Source: Agrocybe praecox (Eukaryota > Basidiomycota > Agaricomycetes > Agaricales > Agrocybaceae). From it: a stretch of 64,000 bases of DNA. The notes under the pieces were generated by a model, which was given only the letters and a program-made list of their open reading frames with translations, ran no database searches and was not told where the DNA came from. The stretch's first letter is position 1. Each line of letters opens with the position of its first letter. Shown one piece after another: positions 53,657-64,000 of this stretch. The DNA is taken from contig OZ024848.1 in NCBI GenBank assembly GCA_964017145.1, forward strand, positions 570,501 to 634,500, given 5' to 3'. The translations under genes and the position numbers were made by a program.

Positions 53657-56600
53657 ATGGACCCCCCATCGACCCGGCGCTTCTTGAGGGCCATGTCCCA
53701 TCAAATCATTTGGTCTCCCAAGTCTCGGAAAATGCAATTTCGGAATCGCCAACCGTGGGGGCGCCTAATATGCCCAATATAGCCCCGAACTTGGCCCCGG
53801 CTTGTGATTCGAGCGGAAATATCATTGAAACTCGAGAAGAACTCGAGAAAAAACTGTAAGTCAATATTCTTATGCACGAAATCCGAACACTCATATATCT
53901 TATAGATTAACCATAAAAACAAAACAACCTCTACAAGATACATGTAAGGCTCTTACCCTGCATTATCCGAGTCGAGCAAATATGGAAAAATTACAAAGTA
54001 TGATTTTAAATTACTGGTATGACCATTTGAAAATCTAATCTAATCTATATTTGACTTACTACCAAAATAAATAGGTTTCCCATGTCGTTCGCCAATCCGG
54101 AACATGTCGCGGGCTCTACATTTTCTGGAGCGGACCATGATCATACTAATATAATTGCAGAATGCGGAGGTCTGCAGCCTCCGTTTGAACTTTCAACAAG
54201 TGCAAGGCCAACGAGATCAAGGAGTCATAATCGTGACTCAGAGACTGCACTCATTGAAGAATTCGACGTTGAAGGCGCTGCAGCTGAAGAATTGCTCGGA
54301 TTTGATGATTCAATTGACCAGGACATCGAAGAAAATGACGAGGAGGGACTCGAAGATGAAGACTTGGGGTCGGTCGGTTCGTTCGAGGCCTTCCAGACAT
54401 CCGTTCGGGTTGCTGCTGCCAAGCGTGAGGAAGGAAATCGGAGAGAAGGAGGACGCTGAACACAACAAGCTATGGTAAAAGCCTGGAACGTATGTCTGCT
54501 TTCATTTCTATGTCACTTTGTTTAAGCTTGGATGACCTGTTTGCAACATTTATCAGGAATTTATGAACATTTATTACGGGTCAGGCAAAATTAAAGATGA
54601 CATCGTTGACGAACACTCGCTGCTCCTTTTCATTGAATACTCAGCTGAACGGCCAAAGCGAAATCGTCGTGGTGAAGATATACCAGGTACATTTGTTGGT
54701 GCCGTAAGTAACACTCTTCTCTCCGTCTTTTTTAAAAAAAGTTAAAGGACTTATCACGATGAAATCAAGTCACAGTTAAAGAAACTTTTCTTTGGAGCTT
54801 TACGTATCCGAAAAGAGCAAGACGCACAAGATTCAACCCTCAAGTTTAAGCGCCGAGCAACATCTGTAGGTGTATGGGATGCAATCAAAAATCGTATGGA
54901 CGAGGCTCTTGAGCGAATCAGAAAGTAAGGCATTTTCTTCAGTGACGTATAATAGAAATTTATGTGTTCTTTTATCACAGTGGCCAGATGGGGCCAAATG
55001 AAGATGCTCCTGATATTGTGGCTAATACATTTCTTGCCGAAATTACGCCTGAAGAATTAGACAACGTCGGGAAGGCATTCTTGATGCATCGAGAATGTAA
55101 GCATTAATATTTTGTTATCTTATCTATGACTAGCTGAACTTGGTTTCATAGTACGTTGTGCTATTAATGGGCACCTCGCATGGACATGGCAGAATGCGAC
55201 AGGCAATCGAGGAGATGATCTGCGAGCGCTGTGCCTCTGCGAACTTCAACCGTGGCACTGGTTACACCCCAATCAAGAAACTGACGTATATACAGTGCTA
55301 GGCCTTCAAGGCGAAGAGAAGGCAGGTAAACGGGGCATGAAAACTGTAAGTTCTTTATTACTATCCAGAACTTTCAAGCTTACACATTTCCTCATTTAGT
55401 CTATCAACCCTGTATATTCGTCTATAATTGTGCATCGCAGACCCAAGAAATGTGCATTAGGTGCTATCGCCTTTTTGCTCCATTATCTTCACAATGTCGT
55501 GAATATCGAAAGAGGCGAAGAAATAGACTGGCTTGTAAACAAGACGTGGCGTAAGGTATTCACCTTTTATTTATCTTTTTTGTTATCACTGCATTGATTT
55601 AAAACACTGAAGATACGTTTATTGCACAGTGGCAAAGTCTATATAATCTCTATGTTAAGGCATTTTGTTTGGCTGAATTAAATTCGCGACTTAAACTTCA
55701 TTTGGCACGGCACATCCTTGGATACCTCCAAGAATTAATGGGGTACGTTTAAATTGTTATTTATGCTGTAGTCTTACACATTCTCACCATATATGCAGTG
55801 TTGATGGTCGTGAGACCAGTAAGCTAGGATGGAAGCGGGGCGAAACATATAGTGATGTATACTCGCCAGCACTTCCAAAAACCGTGAGTCATATTCACTA
55901 GATTATTGTTTTTGACAGTATAAATACATTTCAATCTCTAGGCAATCCTCGGATGCCATAACTATAAAGAGCATGAAATCTATGACCCCCCCTGGCGTCA
56001 GGTTCACGTTCCTGAAGCGTTCAAGTGCAGAGTTTGCCCTCAAGCTGAAGAAATTCTTGAACAAGTCACGGGCGCCCCCAATCTAAGGGGTACAACAGGT
56101 CACTGGGAAATGGTGATAGCATTATGGCCAATTTTATTTCAGGTATGTTACGCACACGTTGATGCTCAAATAATAGTTTAATTTAATTCTTGAATATCAG
56201 TGTGCTGCGGCAATCTACAAGATCTGTCCGAACTCGCCGATATTTAAGCTTCCAGCCCTCGCCCATGTAGATGTCCAAAATTGGATCAAAAATACATTTC
56301 CAAGTGATTTGGCATTGCTCGAAGCTAACGCGGGTAATCCAGTGGAACTTGAGCGGCTCCAAAATCGGACATTACGGCTCGCGCTCGAAGAAATTCACAC
56401 TATCCACAAGGGGGTACCGGGATTAGAATGCCGGACCGGGGGTCTACTTAGTTAGTTGGGCCGAAGGCCCAAAAAAAGAAAAAAACAACTCTCCAGCCAC
56501 ATTATATTTTGACCTTTTTAGGCAGTTTTCAACACATGTTGGTGTTATTTTAACTTTTAATATACATATTGACTATGAATCCAGGTTTATAATGTTTTAT

Positions 56601-56947
56601 AATATGTATAATGTGCTTTAAAAGTACATCTAACCTGTTTGCCGTGGGTGGCAGACACGGCACAGCTTTGTTAAACTCAAACATGCTTTCGATACATGTA
56701 AATAATCACGTGGATTGATGCCATCAGTCCAAATAAGGCAATTTCTGCTTATGTTAGTTAGTTAGTTAAGCCGGCATTGGGCTTAGCAGAAAATATGACC
56801 CCGGGTCCCTGATTTCAATGCCGGTACCCCCTTGACTATCCAGGCACAAAATTATACTGAACTTAAAATAATGCGTGCTGAAGTTAGTCGTCGAACGAGT
56901 GTCTTCTCACCTTCCAAAGGATTTTCAAACATTTCTTATCATAAGTG
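53657..56947 (+). pseudogene. Crypton-type tyrosine recombinase (Ndc10-like), interrupted
   Basis: At least ten exons with GT-AG introns of about 50-60 bases. An acidic N-terminal region is followed by a core-binding domain (SLLLFIEYSAERPKR; QLKKLFFGALRIRKEQD) and a catalytic domain. The catalytic domain has NRGDDLRALCLCELQ (first Arg), VLGLQGEEKAGKRGM, a HRRP motif, and HLARHILGYLQE (HxxR and Tyr). SKLGWKRGETY and IALWPILFQ follow. This pattern fits Crypton/Ndc10_II-type recombinases. Damage: a frame change at the C6 tract after the first ATG, an in-frame TGA (GGR*TQQ, 54457-54459), and a 428-bp MITE at 56407. The coding sequence resumes in frame after the MITE. Confidence 0.65.
56407..56834. 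mobile_element. 428-bp MITE with 8-bp target duplication
   Basis: The ends CAAGGGGGTACCGG are perfect 14-base inverted repeats, extended imperfectly. ACTATCCA is duplicated at 56399-56406 and 56835-56842. An 8-bp duplication fits the hAT superfamily. It has no coding capacity and contains GTTAGTTAG repeats near each end. It splits an exon of the recombinase gene. Confidence 0.9.
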
Positions 56948-57689
56948 TAAGCTAATATATGTTCACATATATTAATCTCTCACTGTGAACCCCGAGCCCG
57001 GGTAAATGTACCATGTAATAGGGTAGAAAAAGAAAAAGACCATGTTAACGAGCTCATAAATGGCAATCATTCATTTTTTGTCACACCTAGGTATTATTAC
57101 CATATATTTACCAGTGGAAAGTTAAACTAAGTAAAATATCCCGGAAAACGCGGCAGGGGTAATATGCACAGTTTGGCGAAGCATTTTAACCCATTCAAAA
57201 CTGGTGAAAATCTAGTAAAAATAATACCAGGTAAAAAGTTGCATTTAGCGGGTCATTTCGTCGAGTATTTAGTAACCTATGAAGCAGAGCATTTTACCAC
57301 GTAAAACCATCCAAAATAGGAAGAAAACCATGTCATATTATTGCCGGAATATCAAGGTAAAAACACTAAGTACAACAGGCCCAAAAAACCACGAAAATCG
57401 GGACAATATATTGAAGGGTATTTTACACCAGTTTACCGGCCAACCCTCAGAGGGGGAAATAGCCACGGAAATCAAGGCCGAGATTCAGGTATCAAGGCGA
57501 TTTCAAAATCCGAATATATAGGTTGTTATTGATATAAAATAATGTGGTACATGTAAAATGTGCTCGCAATACAGTAATATATGATAATAGACTCGGCGGG
57601 AATATCTAAGATAATATTTGGATAATATCTACACAAGTCCAAAGACGCGTCATAGGTTCCAGTGAGTCAGGTGGCTTGTTCACTTGGGT
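56948..57689. repeat. GGTAAA/TTTACC-rich block in an intron or intergenic region
   Basis: Between about 56990 and 57540 GGTAAA, TTTACC and close variants occur more than ten times in both orientations, with CCCGGGTAAAT near the left end. No coding exon was found. It probably represents another non-autonomous element inserted after the last recognised recombinase exon. Confidence 0.45.
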
Positions 57690-57802
57690 TATAAATATAA
57701 CGCGACATCCGCGACATCATCACTCTTTCTTCCTTTCCATTCTCCCCTTTTCTGCGACACCACAACATCATATCCTCTTGCGCTGCCTACCCCGCCGCTA
57801 TC
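57690..57802 (+). promoter_or_regulatory. Core promoter: TATAAATA and pyrimidine-rich leader
   Basis: TATAAATA (57690-57697) is followed by a CT-rich stretch (57718-57760) and ATG at 57803. This is a common basidiomycete promoter layout. Confidence 0.55.
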
Positions 57803-59688
57803 ATGGTCAACCCTCAGAGTCAGTCTCAAAAGCAGGGTGCCAATCGCTCGAACAGTACAAATTCTGGAAAGGTACGTACTCTTGTGCTTAGTTTCCATAC
57901 ACATACACTGACTTGCACTTGCTTTTTTGCTCATTTAGACGTCTCGCCTAATAGCCTTGACCAATGTATGTTTTTATGCCCCATCACAGCAAAATCAAGT
58001 GTCTCTGACGTCTCAATCACACCAGCTTCCCCCACCCGGCACTTGGAATCATGCCCATAAGTCACCTCCATATATGGGTCGTCACATATACTTACTGATT
58101 ATATTCCCCACTAGTTACACTCAGCAACTGCTGCAGGTAACGTAAGTCATTTGTAACAGTCGAATACACAGCTTTCTCGTACATAGACATAATTACCTGT
58201 TTACATACTCTTGAAATATACTCGTTCTTTTATGGTGATTAATACCCTCCTTTCCTGATGGAAATTATTACACAAAAAATGGGCTCTTTATCCCTATTTG
58301 ATTCCCTTGTCTACCTGGTATTTCCTGTACCTGGTTTACCCAGTGATTCTCAATGGTTATTTTGCCTATCACAGCAACTTAAAATCACCACCCTTTCTAT
58401 GCTTTTTAATGACTCGTTACAACGGTTCTATTTCTACTCTTACCTGGTTGTGGAATCACCCGGTTTGCATAGGCAATTCGGACATAACCATGCTTTTTTT
58501 TACCCTGTAATCTCGTACTTTCTGCCCGTTTGTCCTTACCTGTTTAACTGGTTGTGTCCAGTGTATCCGGTATTTTTTTCCGGTTCTTCCGGACTACTTG
58601 CTCCTTTTTCCGTGTCAATTACCAAGTAATTTTAACCCCCTCCTGAGCTCACAGTGTCTGCTAATATGAGCTCTTTAGCACATGTTCTATCAGACTTGAC
58701 ATCTTATGCACAGTCCGACATTATTTATAATCCTCCTACTGCATCATCGACACCACCAAGGTGTTTGGACAATGCTAGTAGCAACTCGGAGAACTTAGGC
58801 TTTTATGAGGCAGAAGATGCATCACTCCGAGCCTTCGTATCTGATTCTCCGTCAAGACTCCATGCTAGTAGACCAAAAACGCAGGTTGATCTTGTTCTAC
58901 CTCCTCTTCGAGCATTTACGGACCCACATGGTAGGTGATATGACACATCATGAATACACATTATATATTTATATTTCATTAGCTCAAGTACCGCAGCCTA
59001 TGTGGCCTCCTGTCCTCGGTCAACAAGGGGTAAAATGGATGACAGTATTTAAATTAATCCGCCAACCCGACGAACTTTGGCAAGCATGGAAACCGTCAAA
59101 ATCACTTGATCAATATGGGTCGGTTGCAACACTGTGGAATATTTTTGAGGAAGGCGAGGCCATTTACACCACAGAGGGCATAAAGACTGGTGTTAAACCT
59201 CCTCTTAATCTTGTTGAAAGATTTTTTGGGTCCTCGTGGCAGACAGGATCAAATGTAGGTAATCTTTCTAGCTTAAAATCATGATAATAAGGAGTAAATA
59301 TTTTATACAGGCTCGAAAAACATGGTCAAGGATTCGAGAAATACCAGATTGGATTTCTACCTGTGCGGCAGAGCGTATTGTGTCGCCCGCAGCCATTATA
59401 GAGGAACTTGAGAAGACACGATTATCCAATGGAACGTCTGGGCGGCCTATGGGCTTAAATGCACTGTCAAAAAAGATTATACAGCTACGAATTCAACGAA
59501 GACAAGAACTTGACGCTCAGACTAGCATGCACTGTACACCACCTCTCTGTTCGACTTCTTCATCAAGCGAGAGTGATGTGATATTAGCATCATCATCTTC
59601 GACCAAGCCCAAACGTAAACGCGCTGCTCCTTTAGATCCACGGAAACGACCAAAACCAATCACAGTAGTACCAGGTCAGCATCGGTGA
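57803..59688 (+). CDS. GCR1_C-like DNA-binding protein (Crypton C-terminal part)
   Basis: Exon 1 57803-57871 starts MVNPQSQSQKQG, exon 2 57939-58136 follows, and then a long intron carries a repeat block. The next exon (from about 58646) has VLSDLTSYAQSD and TQVDLVLPPLRAF. Then come WMTVFKLIRQPDELWQAWKP, TLWNIFEEGEA and NLVERFFGSSWQ (59000-59255), and after another intron WSRIREIPDWI...GLNALSKKIIQLRIQRRQE. A basic tail (KPKRKRAAPLDPRKRPKP) ends at TGA 59686-59688. The WxxW-spaced region matches the GCR1_C-type domain that sits at the C-terminus of Crypton recombinases. Splicing around 58070-58650 is uncertain. It could be the last exons of the gene at 53657 rather than a separate gene. Confidence 0.55.
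58240..58640. repeat. TACCTGGT/ACCCGGT-rich block inside an intron
   Basis: CTACCTGGTATTTCC, TACCTGGTTTACC, TTACCTGGTTGTGG, TTACCTGTTTAACTGGT and similar motifs recur through 400 bases. They make this intron about 500 bases where others are about 55. The boundaries resemble each other weakly (TACCCTCCTTTCCTGA, AACCCCCTCCTGAGC) and terminal repeats are not proven. Confidence 0.5.
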
Positions 59689-59899
59689 CCCAGAATTAGC
59701 AGAGAGCCATTTCAATGAAGAGTAGGTATCTAAAATTATGTAGCGTACATGATGAATATAGCGTTCAATTGCTCAATTGTACGTTGTAACCCCAAAAATA
59801 TATTTGGTCCAAATTGAAGCGTGAAATGTCTGACTGACATGAATAAGACACTGTCCGATTCACATTACTTTGACCTGGTACCGCCACTATACACTCACG
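59689..59899. other. Intergenic spacer, probable promoter of the nuclease gene
   Basis: Only 211 bases separate the upstream stop from the next ATG. No distinct box was identified. Confidence 0.4.
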
Positions 59900-61988
59900 A
59901 TGGGTGTTAGAAATCTCTGGGATGTATGTGCCATTTACCTTCAAGTCTGTATGCAATACAATATTTACCCAACTCACATCAGGCCGTTAAGCCTGCTGGT
60001 CTGCATATATCTCTACACAGGCTTATGCTCGAAGACATTGTAAGAAAGCGAGACTTAGGAAACATAGAGCCATCGATTTTGGGAGTTGACCTACAGTATG
60101 TAAAGGTTCTCGCGTTCTTGGAGTGACTAACACTGCTGTCACCTGTGTATCTTAGGGCGATGCTTAGTGAATGCATAGCAGCAGAAAGAGCAGCTAGCAT
60201 CCATAATCAGCAAGAAGGAGGTGCACTCAAAATATTTTTCAGTAAAGTTTGTATGCTTCGCAAAGGTGCAGGATCGGTTGTGTTGGTGGATGATGGGGAA
60301 GAAAGACCATCCATTAAACGAGGGGTCGCAGTCAAGGCCAAAGACACATGGATAATTAAGTATGTTGTTGAGATGCTACAGTTCATCGGGTATTATTATC
60401 ATAAGGTATAACTGCGTGTTCCCATCTTCGAAGAAGAAAATACTGAATCGTTATTAATAGGCCCCTGGGGAAGCAGAAGCAGAATTGTGTCGCCTTAACC
60501 GAGAAGGAATCATCCATGGTATACTGTCGACAGATAGTGATAACTTTTTGTTTGGAGCGGATAGGGTCTATCAAATGTACGCTTTGCATTGCATAGTGAT
60601 GCCAGGTACTTATACTAACAATTTACTATGTATCGAATACAGGCTCCCAAAAGGAAAACGCACCAACGATGATGAAGTTGAGCTGTATACATCACAAAAT
60701 ATCGAACGCAATGGTGATATTGGCCTGTCTCGTGGAGGTCTCCTTCTTTTTGCACTACTTGTTGGAGGCGACTATCACACAGGTGTCGATGGGTGTGGCC
60801 GAAAGGTTGCTGTAGGGCTTGCACAATGCGGCTTCGGTGATGAGCTGCTTGCAGCAGTAGAGAGTCACACAGTGGACTCGTTTCTATCTGATTTCTCTGA
60901 GCGGATTACATTCGAGCTGCGTAACAACCCACGAGGAATACTCGAAAACAAATACAGAAGTCTGGCGCATACATTCCCGAAGTCATTCCCCAAACGACAT
61001 ATTCTGGACCTCTATGTATCACCTATTACATCATGGTCAGACGGACATTCAGCACCTCGATACATTGAATGGACCTACCGGGAGCCAATGATTGCGCATG
61101 TTGCGCATGTTGCCCAATTTTGTTCTGACCATTTCGGCTGGCAGACAGAAGAGAAGCTGAAGCAAGGACTTCACACATATTTGTGGAAGCCTGTGCTAGC
61201 GCAGATGATATTTTCAGTCAGTAGAGATATTGCTTCAGTTTTATGACTATGACTCCCAGCTATCAATATAGCCTTCCCTTCTTTATTCTCCGAAGACGAG
61301 GATTCTTGCAACGCCAAACACACTTGCCACTGTTGTATCAGCATCTCGGATGGTACGAACGGGAAGGTTTATCCCAAAAGGAACTCGCGCTGCGAGGGTC
61401 ACAGTTTCCGTAGCCAACTTTGTTGAGCTAATTGGACGGAAATTCCGAACGAACGATATTAGTGACCTCAGTGTCTGGGTTCCCGATGAATTCCTTCCAG
61501 ACGGTGTCCTTCCATCCATTACGAAAGCGTCAAAAAAGCGAAAGAGAGGAGCCTCTACGAGAAAGAAAGAGACATCGAAGTCAAAAGGAAAGGAAAGGAA
61601 AAGGGACTCAACAGAGGTCGACGTTGACCTGAACAATATTGGCCCACTACTACCCATGGCATTCTCAGTGGAGAATTCACATGGTGGATCAGATCCTAAC
61701 GACCGAATGGAAGGACCATCGTGTTTCCCGGATACAAGGTTGTATGAAGCGGATGTCATCGAGATCGAATTCACCGATTCCGACGACGACAAAGCACTTG
61801 CAGATATCGAGAAAACGAGGAAGGTTCGGCGTCTCCTTCCTCCTTCAGATCATGCAGAGAGCGCTGCCAGCAACAACGACCAGGTTGAAAGCCATGCAGA
61901 TGGAACATGTACCAGCCCCATAGATCTGACGCGCGAACCTCAAGAACTCGTCCACGTTGGATTCCTCGACCTGACTGATAATGTATAA
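59900..61988 (+). CDS. XPG/Rad2-family nuclease (PIN-like), 597 aa, intact
   Basis: Six exons (59900-59923, 59983-60095, 60156-60405, 60461-60576, 60643-61216, 61272-61988) with GT-AG introns sum to 1794 bases, exactly 598 codons including the stop. The start MGVRNLWD is the XPG N-domain signature and VDLQ carries an early acidic residue. The I-domain shows APGEAEAEL, STDSDNFLFG and LLVGGDYHTGVDGCG, the metal-binding acidic cluster and helix-hairpin-helix entry. The C-terminal 240 residues include a basic KKRKRGAS...KSKGKERKRD patch and acidic SUMO-interaction-like IEIEFTDSDDD. The order suggests a GEN1/Yen1-like structure-specific nuclease of the nucleus, though many basidiomycete PIN-like paralogs have no known role. 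Confidence 0.85.
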
Positions 61989-64000
61989 ATTGATGGTTTT
62001 ATTTTCTAATTGACTCCTACGATGTTGGGATAATCTATACATCTACCTAGGATACATCTACCTAGGACGATTGTTGTATTTCTATAATAGTAATAAATGA
62101 GAAGAATGTTAATATTGAGAGTTGTTGCCCGAACGCACCATGCCTGAGTGGGTGCACATATGCACTTCATACTTCATTGCTCTCTCATTCCATACCAGCC
62201 ATCCATCAATCCTCCCCCTACCATCGAATCAACCCCCTAGCCAGTGATACAACACTGCTATATCTGAATTTCGTCTAAGTTCCACCGCCAAGTCCGGTAT
62301 TCTGATGGCGTTTAGCGCTCGACCACTCGACCAAAGACAGAATACGTACCACATAAATTAAACGAAACGAAAGCAATGTTATGCTGAGAGGGAGCGAGAG
62401 GGTATGGCACATGTAGGCGCCCATGCCTCTGCCAAACATCGAGCGGCATCCCCAGAAGTCGGAGGTCGAATATGGTATGCGGCATGAAACCAGGAGCCGA
62501 GCGGCAGCATCTGCGGTGACCCAGCCCCGCCAAAAGGGCTGTGACCCAGCGCCAGTCGAGCAGTCGAGCGGAGCGGGAGAGACAGCTGTGGAGGCGAACG
62601 AGACAGACGATGGCAGAGAGAGGCGAGTGAGCTGGCGCGAAGGTGGCTGTGCAGGGTGACTAAGCATTACCGAATCGGGCGAGACCCAGGTCGCGGCGGC
62701 ACGAGCGGTCACAGGGAGTCCTTGAGAGCTCAGAGAACCTTGCTTGGCAGCAAGGCAATCAGCCCATCGGCCATTGCACAATCCCGTGATTTTCGGCAAT
62801 GGCCGAATGCTGCAAGAGCGTAAATTCCAAATTCCAACACATTTTAAGCACTTTGAATATTTTCTACATGTATTATCTATTCAGAAAATTTCTTACCACA
62901 CCTACAGCAGATTTTCTTTCCCTCTGGCATTTTTAATGGTTGAGGACAGTCGGCTGGCAGATCTATCATCTTTCGGCAAGTTGCCGGTTACGACTGGCAA
63001 TTTAAGCCGAGCGTCAAGATTACTCAGCGGCTGACAAAAGCCGGCGCATTCAACGGATAGCCCGCTTGCTACTGAACATTGACCGAACGTCGTCTCAAAC
63101 ATTTGTCCGATTTTTCAGCCGTTGCTTACACACATCGGACTCAACGCTCTTGACTGCTCTTCCAATACGCTTTGTCATGCTCACTATTCGATGCTAATCC
63201 GTGTATCAATCTCTGCGTTTCCGAGTCGCTAGATATCTTAACTGGGGCTGCCGGAATAGACTTACATTCTCGGGCGCCGAAGGAACTAGAGATGCCTACG
63301 ATGCTTGTACTCTGATGACATGGCAAAAATATAACCTAGTGGAAGTCGTGGACTGAGCGGCGAGCCACGGTGTTCAATTTACTAACAGGACAACTTCAAA
63401 GTGCTACTACTCCTAGCTTATGCATTCGGACCCAGCTTACGAACTGGACAAATGAACTCAGAGGGCAGGATTATTCATCCAGACACTGTCCTGTCAACCA
63501 ATCGGCTCACGTCTGGAAGATTTCTGACTCATTGCACTGATTCAGAGGTTCTTATTCTGTTGCTCTGGCCTACGTCAAGATGTGTTATTTATGCATATTC
63601 AAAGAGACTATGCTGTTCCCAACTGACGTCTTTTTTGAACGAGGAACCAAAAGTCACGAAATAACGACTCTCTGAGGTGTATGAGTCATATCCACTCCTC
63701 GAGGCAGCCACATTGATAACACGCAACAGTAGCATCATCCCTGGACCTGAAAGGTAAGGCCTAAGGTGTTGTGTACTATTCTCTATGCCCTACGACCATG
63801 ACAGATTGATCGATCATATCCGCGGTTCCGCAAAGTTGGACCCTTCTAACCACTGCTTCTCTGTAAGTAATCATGGACCGCAGCTGTGTCAAACTGAATC
63901 GGCCGAATAGATACGGCTTCACTTCGCCTCTGTAGGCAACGACTACGGAAAAGGTATATAGGAAGAAGGTGATAACAACAGGGTTTCCCATCTACACAGA
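61989..64000. other. Two kilobases without a recognised gene
   Basis: There is an 11-bp perfect inverted repeat TCGGCCATTGC / GCAATGGCCGA (62767-62777 and 62796-62806), and the TCGGCAAG/GGCAATTTAAGCCG region near 62970 is also palindromic. GC-rich open frames at 62275-62799 overlap on both strands and have no family features. The last 900 bases have frames of 60-90 codons on both strands; some could be exons of a gene continuing beyond the window, but none can be supported. Confidence 0.4.

Noticed and set aside
62295..62335. A-box-like TGGTCGAGTGG on the minus strand, possible tRNA
   Set aside because: No B box and no paired acceptor; the cloverleaf cannot be drawn.
62275..62799. A 174-codon minus-strand frame
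   Set aside because: GC-rich DNA open on both strands, no family features, no splice context.
63141..63991. Frames of 60-90 codons near the right edge
   Set aside because: They could be exons of a gene running off the window, but no motif, splice pattern or similarity supports a call.

Overview
The window looks like a transposon-dense stretch of a filamentous basidiomycete genome, probably Agaricomycetes. Host-type genes have many short introns (about 50-60 bases). The mobile elements are typical fungal types: chromodomain Ty3/gypsy, Tc1, hAT, Helitron helicase and a Crypton-like tyrosine recombinase. Some families (GSxAL...DLDxY proteins, AT-hook proteins, XPG/PIN-like nucleases) are ones I associate with mushroom-forming fungi. 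That assignment is inference; no rRNA or marker gene is present.

Layout. 0-7 kb: minus-strand gypsy element 1 (5' LTR, gag, -1 frameshift site, intact pol, two extra ORFs after pol), cut off on its 3' side by a GGATTCC-rich repeat. 7-9.4 kb: tandem and palindrome-rich DNA, then a TA-flanked TIR element. 9.4-20.3 kb: a nucleotidyltransferase-like host gene split by gypsy element 2 (identical 5-bp target duplications), followed by a tandem paralog with a nonsense codon. 20.6-27.3 kb: a divergent pair of unknown host genes (one with an AT-hook) and a third unknown gene whose 5' end is separated by a Tc1 element. 29.3-32.4 kb and 44.6-45.7 kb: inverted, decayed copies of a COG3 (SEC34) gene. 33-37 kb: low-complexity DNA and a fold-back element carrying a 14-bp minisatellite. 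38-43.8 kb: a small basic-protein gene, an oxygenase-like fragment and plus-strand gypsy element 3 (5'-truncated). 45.9-50.3 kb: a decayed hAT element. 50.8-52 kb: a Helitron helicase fragment. 53.6-59.7 kb: a Crypton-type tyrosine recombinase (Ndc10-like) and a GCR1_C-like DNA-binding region, invaded by a 428-bp MITE and other repeats. 59.9-62.0 kb: an apparently intact six-exon XPG/Rad2-family nuclease gene. 62-64 kb: nothing recognised.

How the parts relate. Most of the window records nested insertion and decay rather than a working pathway. Four copies of one 0.84-0.91 kb TIR element, with perfect 7-bp target duplications at three of them, lie inside gypsy, COG3-duplicate and hAT sequence and give relative ages. 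Many broken frames are CGA-to-TGA changes, which points to deamination of methylated CpG. The most unusual conserved feature is the gypsy layout gag-pol-ORF3-ORF4: ORF4 starts with a conserved coiled-coil-like region and ends in a CCHC zinc knuckle, and ORF3 and ORF4 recur in all three gypsy copies.
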